Positions 57,237-64,000 of a stretch of DNA of 64,000 bases are shown here, piece after piece. Position numbers and translations under genes: made by a program. Source of the stretch: Trichoplax sp. H2 (Eukaryota > Placozoa > Uniplacotomia > Trichoplacea); assembly GCA_003344405.1 (NCBI GenBank), contig NOWV01000098.1:1-64000 (forward strand), written 5' to 3'. Within the stretch, counting starts at the first letter, position 1. Every line of letters starts with the position of its first letter. Below the pieces are notes generated by a model. The model made no database searches. It saw only the letters and a list, made by a program, of their open reading frames with translations, and was not told the DNA's origin.

Positions 57237-59766
57237 ATGGTTCAGCAACATATTGGAAAACCACTTGTTGGCGCTCAAATACCTGGGTAATAGTACTAAA
57301 ATAAAGTAGTAATATTATTGGCATAGATATGTTTATTGAAGTTTTAACTAAATCAGTTAGATACAACATCGTTCCTACAATATTTTATGCCATCTTGCAT
57401 CCTGCATGCAACATGCCATGATTAGTAATATTCTGTTTTTCTAGTTATATTGATTACAGTAACTCGTTTCCAATCTTAACTATAAGCTTCAAATTTGATC
57501 ATGGATGATTTCTCCTAAACAGATATCGTGGCTATCGCCCAAACATTAAATTTCATTGCGGTGAAACCTATGGGAAGTTGACTCATCATCTGTATTTAGT
57601 AAGCTAGTAAATTAAGTTGGTGGTATAGAGAAAATATAAGTAATAACATGACGAAACTTAATAGGAATGAAATGGATAGCTTTTCCAAGATTTACTAATA
57701 ACGTTGTAGTATAATAATTATCAATAAAATAAGCATTTAGCTGGTGTACTTCAGGATGTTTGGCTGCTTAATTTTATAGTCTCAGAGCTACATATTAGAT
57801 AGATTGATTAAGTTCTATTCAAGTTTTATTTTTTTAAGTCTCTTAATTTATCCAAACAAAAATCGTTGTCTTCATGGTTTATAACAAAATATATCTGAAA
57901 TAGAAAGGCTTTCAATCATTCCTATTGACGTAGCGTTGAAAACAAAGAATAAGCTGCCATGCATCCAATTAATTCTATAATCTCCTATTTACAGCTCTAT
58001 CATGTCGATAAATGTGTTTAACTTCTTTAGCAAATGGGTAGAAAGTATATAGAAATGTAATTGTCGATTTCATAAGTTATAGAGTTGATATTTCGAAATA
58101 GGAACAAAAACCGAGTTCCCAGGCATCAAATCAGTTAAAGCTACCTAAAATCGATATGAACCGGAAACTATCTATCCCAAGAGGTGGAGATGACATAAAA
58201 TTAGCCCAGGAAATGGTGCCGGGCTATACAGGTAAGTGCTACGACGTACTAAAATCAGTATAGTAATATTACGATTATTTTGATACATCTACTATCTACT
58301 ACAGGCTGCTATTATAAATTTTTATGATTGTAGACTGATAATTGCTTTATTTAAGTCTTACTGAAGTGCTAATAGATGTAGTAGAATGTTATGGATATTA
58401 TGCCTTGATTCTGTCATGTCTGATAGTAGATATGTTTTAAAGGTAAATTTGCTTTCAAGAGAAAATTAGATAGTCTATGATCTTATTCTAATTAGGTTAC
58501 GTCCCCGGTATTAAATATCATTTCGGAGCACGTTATAAAGATACTGCAGAAAGCTCAATTCGTGATCATATCATAAGAAAGGAGGAAAACCGAGAAATTT
58601 ATTCCAATTTAAAACAAATGACAGATATGTCTTCAAAATTTCATCAACAATCGAATTCTAGTTTTAACAGCGCCCAGATGGCACTAGATAACTTAGTCAA
58701 GAATCGAAATCATGGATTTTTAGGTATTTTATTTATATCAAGCCCTTTTACGAAATTTTTAACTTAATAGTTAGTTTAAATTACGTATGTAGAATAAGAA
58801 AGAAGATTTAGTTAGTCCTTACCTGTAGCCAAAATTTAAAATTACTAAGCAATGTGACGGAGAAGTTATGATGTATATGATTATAAGGTGGTCGAAGAGA
58901 GTCCATGCCTCCACCAATACCTGGATACTCAGGCCACATTCCAAAAAAAACTGATGGGGGGCTAGGTTTAAGATATACTGATATGACGAAAACTGTATTC
59001 GAACATCCTCATTACTTCCCTCCAATACCATCAGAATCTGTGAATCAAGTGCCAGCTAGGTTATTGATTTATAGCTCTATAATCTTTAGACAATCGTTAG
59101 AACCATGATTTAACATTATAAATGTTATCACTAACCGCTCTTAAATTATTTATTTTAAATAATGAATGGAATCTACTTTCTCTAAATTTGATAACAATCT
59201 AATCTCCTATGTAGACCATTTTCGACTACATCAAAAGACGCAAATGGTATTTATTCTGACGCTGGAATGATGCCAAACTATACTGGACATATTCCTAGTA
59301 AGTGATTCATGTTGTACCATGATTATCAAGGCCTGTGCAAACTTCGTATAGATGACATTTTCGATTTATTGATCATTAAATCAACATTATATGATCCAGT
59401 AATGTAGTGATGAGTTGATATTTCACGATAAATGTTTTCAATCGCTACTTCTTCGAAAGGGTGCCATTTAGTTTTGGATATAATTAATCACTAAGACCGC
59501 TTTAAATTATTCATACAATATTAAACTACCGGTATCAGAGTGAATAGGCACCCATATGATTCTCCTTTAAGAAGCAAAGCAAGTTTTTATATTCTGCAAT
59601 CGTAATACTTTATCAAAGCATGTCATTATAATTATACTTTAATTAGAATACGGCTTAATAAGCAATCGGAGAAGAGTTAATGTTATCTATTTCTATTGTA
59701 AAAGAAAATCGGTATAAAATTGGAGGTACCTATGGCCACTTAACTAGATCTACAGTCAAAGCATAA
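57237..59766 (+). CDS. CIMIP2/FAM166-family ciliary microtubule inner protein
   Basis: Seven exons total 801 nt (266 residues): 57237-57286, 57523-57598, 58102-58231, 58496-58723, 58888-59059, 59215-59297 and 59705-59766. The protein has four copies of a PGY-x-G-x-x-P motif: IPGYRGYRP with FHCGETYGKLTHH; VPGYTGYVPGIKYHFGARY; IPGYSGHIP; and MPNYTGHIP with YKIGGTYGHLTRST at the C-terminus. Human CIMIP2 (FAM166) proteins have the same repeated PGYTG-x-x-P + FG-x-TYG-x-x-T layout, ending in a PNYGGYVP repeat with THDAL. In that family the proteins lie inside the lumen of axonemal doublet microtubules (family knowledge), so a motile-cilium role is inferred. The last exon is 62 nt, but it supplies the conserved terminal motif and keeps phase. 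The first 17 residues are not conserved. Confidence 0.9.
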
Positions 59767-59814
59767 TCCATAGCTTGAGACTAAGCGGAGACTATTCGAT
59801 CATCAACTGCTATG

Positions 59815-59820
59815 AATAAA
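59815..59820 (+). terminator. Candidate poly(A) signal of the CIMIP2-like gene
   Basis: AATAAA lies 49 nt after the stop codon, at a typical distance. Confidence 0.5.
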
Positions 59821-61439
59821 CTGCCATATTCTAGCCGAAGAGAAGATTAGTGAAATATAAAAAGAGCACTGTTATGCCCAATATTTGATAATTCTTGGTC
59901 TACACAAATGGATTCTCAAATTCGTTAGTGAAAATCGGATTTTATAGATCTGTTGAAATGTAGTCCACTTTTAAGTATGACAATTACTCTCCCAGATAGA
60001 TGTTTAATCGTTGTAGAAGCTTACATAACTATATATGCGTAATTGAATCAATATTGTAGCCATTATTTTCTATTAATGAATCTTTAAAGATTGGAATCAT
60101 ATGCAATTTTTATTAAATTTACATCATACAAATATTCTTTTAACAGACCTTTAGCAATGCTTCAAATTGATTTATAACGTATATCTATAATATCAAGTAT
60201 TCCCCGAACAAATATTTAATAATTGTTGAAGTATCTATGCCGTATTTCGTGTATAAGGTGTAAGAAAATTCTACGATGTCATGTATTCTCTTGATTAAAC
60301 TATTGTAGTAGTAGTAAATATTTGGAATAGTCCCACTTAATTTTACATAATACATAGAGTACTCTTTCGATAGAGTTTTAATAGTGGTTAAATTTGTATG
60401 TATATGTATCCGGTTTTAATTAAATTATTATTGCACTAAATGTTCTTCTAATAGGTCTCTTATAGTGGTTGAGATATATTCTATATATATATATACAAGC
60501 CGAATCCACAATAAATTATGAAATGATATATCTGATTGTAATTGAAATTCTATCCTTCATTCCAAGTATTGCTTGATAGATTTTAATAGTAGTCTATGAG
60601 TATACTTAGTTACTGCTAAATTTTATTATACCAAGAACGTGTAAGCCCTCAGTTTTTAATAGAAATTGAAATTTATGACTATATCGAGTTATAGTTAAAT
60701 TTATGTTCATCTTTAATAGAGGTTGAAATTTCAACCCTTATCGAACTGTAGTTAGATTTTATATTATGTCAAATATCCTCTTGAAGTACATTTAATAGCT
60801 ATGGTACACTATATAAACGCTGATGAAATAAGGTCCTTTTACTCAAATCGTACTTAATTAGCTTAAAATTTAATGGTGCTTGTCATTTGCATTGAACTCT
60901 CTCATCTATAAATTGAATTTCTACAATAATACCGATAGAATTTTATTTAAAACATTACAGTATCAATACGTAATTGCAAATGAATAAAATATGACCGGTG
61001 AATAATTAGCGATACAAAATGATATAGTCATGTAATTTTTATTCATCTTGAAATATATTGAATTAGACGAAAACATGATGACTTTGCTTACTATATCAAT
61101 TAGAATACTCATTCCATTATGTACGAGTATTTGTTGAAATCGGAAATGAATAAACCTTTTCGCATTAGCATGTATTATTAATCAAGACTTTAATATTTAA
61201 TTAGTTCTAATTTAGTGCAAGTATGCAAAGTGGCATATTCAGTATGAGATTTGGAATTTTTTACTTGACATCCAAGTAAAGAATTTAATTAATGAATGAG
61301 TAAGTAATGAAAGATTGATTAAATGATAAGGTAGAATCGATTGAATAGAAATTTAATATTGCATTGGTAAAGGTTTCTAACAAATATAATTAATTTTAAA
61401 ATTGAAAACTCGTATTTCAAATAACTCATGACGAGGAAA
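59821..61439. other. AT-rich non-coding region with faint internal repetition
   Basis: No gene was recognised. Between about 60220 and 60830 phrases like TTTAATAG + GGTTGAAATTT, TATAGTTAAATTTAT and ATATCCTCTTGA/ATTCTCTTGA recur at intervals of roughly 70-110 bp, suggesting an old, decayed tandem repeat. Confidence 0.45.
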
Positions 61440-62760
61440 TAAAGGGGGATAATTTAATATAAAGAAATTTACGTAAACAGCCTCTTATTATAAGGATATT
61501 CGAAATCCTTTCGAATAGATGAGAAAACTCTATAATAGGGATAATTTGATGGGAATCAATTATTTTACCTTAAGTTTTCCTTCCTATAAGTAATAAGGAC
61601 ATTTAAAAGCGCACCAACAAATGCAAGATTTCCATAACAGGGGTAAATCTACAGGAACAGATTTGTAGAAAGCCTACTTCTCTACGAGAATGTTAAGATA
61701 TGTCCGAATTAAATGACGAAAATCTGAAATATTATGAGGATAAATTTATACAAACTTTTTCTCATTACGCGCAAAAGGATTACAAAATTTATGCGCATAA
61801 ATGATGGAGAACACTGTAACGGTAACGAAATAAGTCTTTCTTGCCGCATGGATGTTTAAAATTTATACGAATAGATGATAGAAGAACTCTAGAGCAGATA
61901 AAATTTTCAAGAATAAATTTATGCAAACTTTCTCTCATTAGAAGGATATTCAAAATTTATTTGAATAAATGATCGAAGAACTTTAAAGCGTACATAAATT
62001 ATTTATGGTAATAATGCCATACAAACTCTTTCTTATTAAAAAAATGTTCAAAATTTATGTAATAGATAACAATATAATTTGAAAGGAGAAATTTATAATA
62101 AACATAAGTAAATTTGCGTGAATAAGTTCTTATAAACTCATCCTTATAATAGAAATATTCAAAATTCATGCAACTATATGATCTAATGGGAAGAACTCTA
62201 TAGGGAAATAAATAATTTTAGGAGAATAGGCCTATACAAACTTTTTCTTAAAAGGATATTCAAAAATTCATACGAATAAATGATCTGGGGAAGAATCTTA
62301 TCGCGGAAATAAACTAGTATACCTGAATGAGTCCTTATGAGCTCATTTTTATTATAAAAATATTTAAAAATCATACGAATACGTGATCTGATGGAAGAAA
62401 TCGATAATAAAAATGAATAAATTTAGGGGAACAAGTCTATACCAAACTCTTTCTTTAAAGGATATTCTAAATTCATGCAAATAGATAATCTGAAGGCAAA
62501 ATTAGTAAATTTCGTGAATAAGTCCTCATAAACTCAGTTCCGGGTTTTGCTATAAAAATATTTAAAATTGAACAAACAAGATGACCTGATAGAAGTACTT
62601 TATAACAAAAATAAATAAATTTAGGAGAGTAAGCCTATACAAACTCTGTCTTATAAGGATATTTAAAATTCATGCGAATAGATGATCTGTGCGAAGAGCC
62701 ACATAGCGGAAATAAATAAATTTTCGGAAAGAAGTCCTTATAAACTTATTCTAATTGCGT
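61440..62760. repeat. Diverged tandem repeat, period about 100 bp
   Basis: The core TTCAAAATTCATGCGAATAG followed by ATGATCTGA recurs near 61500, 61785, 61855, 61951, 62049, 62159, 62257, 62363, 62465, 62562 and 62661. Between cores are GGAAGAACTCTATAGCGGAA, AATAAATAAATTTAGG and CTATACAAACT or TTATAAACTCAT. Two spacer types tend to alternate, so the ancestral unit may have been a dimer of about 200 bp. The copies are too diverged to be a recent expansion. Confidence 0.85.
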
Positions 62761-64000
62761 CTCGAGAGTTTATGTATACACCTATACAATATTTGTGTAT
62801 TCTATTTGAAAGATAAGATTATGTTGAGATATCAGTAGGTACATTTAAAATTATTTTATACCCTTTAAATTCGGGAAATTCCTATCAGACACCGGAGCTC
62901 AATTCTTTTTTCAATATGAGATATCCTTTAATAAAAGATCTTGAATCTAAACAAGAATAGAATATACTGTAGATTACTTCTCAAGAGGTTGTGTTACTTG
63001 TGTATACGCCTATACAATATTTTGTGATATCATTCGATTCTTGAATAAAACAGTGGATATCATCATAAATAGGAAATTATCGATCAATTGGGGTAGATGG
63101 AATGATATCATCGTCTATTTTATGCCAATTAAAGCTACTCGTATAGTACACCATTGGATTGGCATTTAAATAAAATAGCCTGTGTGAGCGTAACCACAGG
63201 AAAATGGTAATGGAGAGGGGTAGATGGATTGATTGACTAATCTTGTCGAGATTAATCGTCTACCTTTGTTGTGGAAATCAAACTTTGTATGCGTATATCA
63301 TTCCATTGGCGCTGCATTGGAGAATATGGGAATGTACTCGTATATTCCATTCATATCATTTCAACCCTTGAATTGGATGTGAGTTAACTTGAGAAATTGA
63401 CGATATCTATGTCGTACGAAGTATCATAGGCTGTATCACCCAAAGTCCTTAATTTGGCATTCGGTGCATTGATACTATTTGCATATATGTCATTTCTTAG
63501 ACTACAGTAAGTGATAAATGGTATCGGAAATTCGGAATATAGATCACGAATAGATCAATCGTACTGTGTTTGTTGTTCCGATAGGATAGGCCTTACAAGT
63601 AAAGATCGAGAAGTACAACTACACTATAACTTACTGTTAATGTGGTCATTTTATTACAATCTACTCGTGGAAAACTCGCTTGTCAATACTTTTGCGTACT
63701 ATATACTTTCTGTTTTCGATTTCTATACACGGTATGTACTTTACTGTATCCTTTCCGATCTATTCTATTTTCACAATCAATCTCAATTCTGAAGGATAGA
63801 ACAACAACTCCAAGATAAAGCTACAGCATATTCATATCCCGTACATTAGTCAGTGGTCTATGGCTTAATTCATTCCTGTTGTATTTTATTCAATCAACTC
63901 ATCGTCATTCACTAGTCAATCTTGTTCCGTCGTTTCTTTTAAGGTAGATCAATAGCCGTTATCGTTGTTGTCGGATAGAATGCGAGTCCAGAGTCCAGAC
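62761..64000. other. Non-coding end of window
   Basis: The phrase GTATACRCCTATACAATATT occurs twice (about 62775 and 63002), a dispersed duplication of about 45 bp. A 93-codon frame at 63511-63792 is hydrophobic and AT-biased, with no recognisable domain. No other feature was supported. Confidence 0.45.

Noticed and set aside
63511-63792. 93-codon hydrophobic frame near the window end
   Set aside because: Single AT-rich frame with no motif, no splice partner and composition expected by chance.

Overview
The window is nuclear DNA from an AT-rich, very intron-dense animal. The evidence is canonical GT/AG introns mostly of 70-400 bp, the standard genetic code, and orthologues of animal proteins: NMNAT, an RNF38/RNF44-type RING ligase, CDC25, KCMF1, NOP14 and a CIMIP2/FAM166 ciliary protein. 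The compact genes, low GC and a single CDC25 fit an early-branching metazoan. A placozoan is my best guess, but that is inference. Gene models were built by hand by matching exon ends, splice phase and remembered family sequence. Every model closes in frame except NOP14, which carries one extra base.

Left part (1-18.4 kb): NMNAT (+, 8 exons, 1329-4807), a tiny PNRC-like gene (-, 7116-7340), and an RNF38/44-like RING-H2 ligase (+, 12 exons, 10306-15282). They are separated by blocks of a self-complementary pentamer repeat (GTACA/GTACT) at about 0.5-1.1, 7.6-8.9, 11.6-11.95 and 16.4-17.1 kb.

Middle (18.4-34.5 kb): CDC25 (+, 20 exons, 18452-25377) converges on KCMF1 (-, 6 exons, 26520-30756). 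KCMF1 has a 25-nt first coding exon behind a 2.2-kb repeat-bearing intron. The divergent spacer between KCMF1 and the next gene (30757-34554) holds a 3 x 61-bp repeat and a six-copy array of about 320-bp units, each carrying an 11-bp-arm hairpin.

Right part (34.5-64 kb): a 35-exon gene (+, 34555-47119) encodes a predicted 1316-residue protein with an N-terminal membrane segment, a long armadillo-like helical region, an RSPRY1-like SPRY domain and a second, degenerate SPRY-like domain. I cannot name it, and it is the most novel gene here. It is followed by NOP14 (+, 28 exons, 48576-55940) and the CIMIP2/FAM166 gene (+, 7 exons, 57237-59766). The last 4.2 kb have no recognisable gene and contain a diverged tandem repeat of about 100 bp.

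The genes are a mix of housekeeping and regulatory functions (NAD synthesis, two ubiquitin ligases, mitotic entry, ribosome biogenesis, cilia) with no operon logic. The pentamer arrays are confined to the left part of the window, while the right half has other repeat families.
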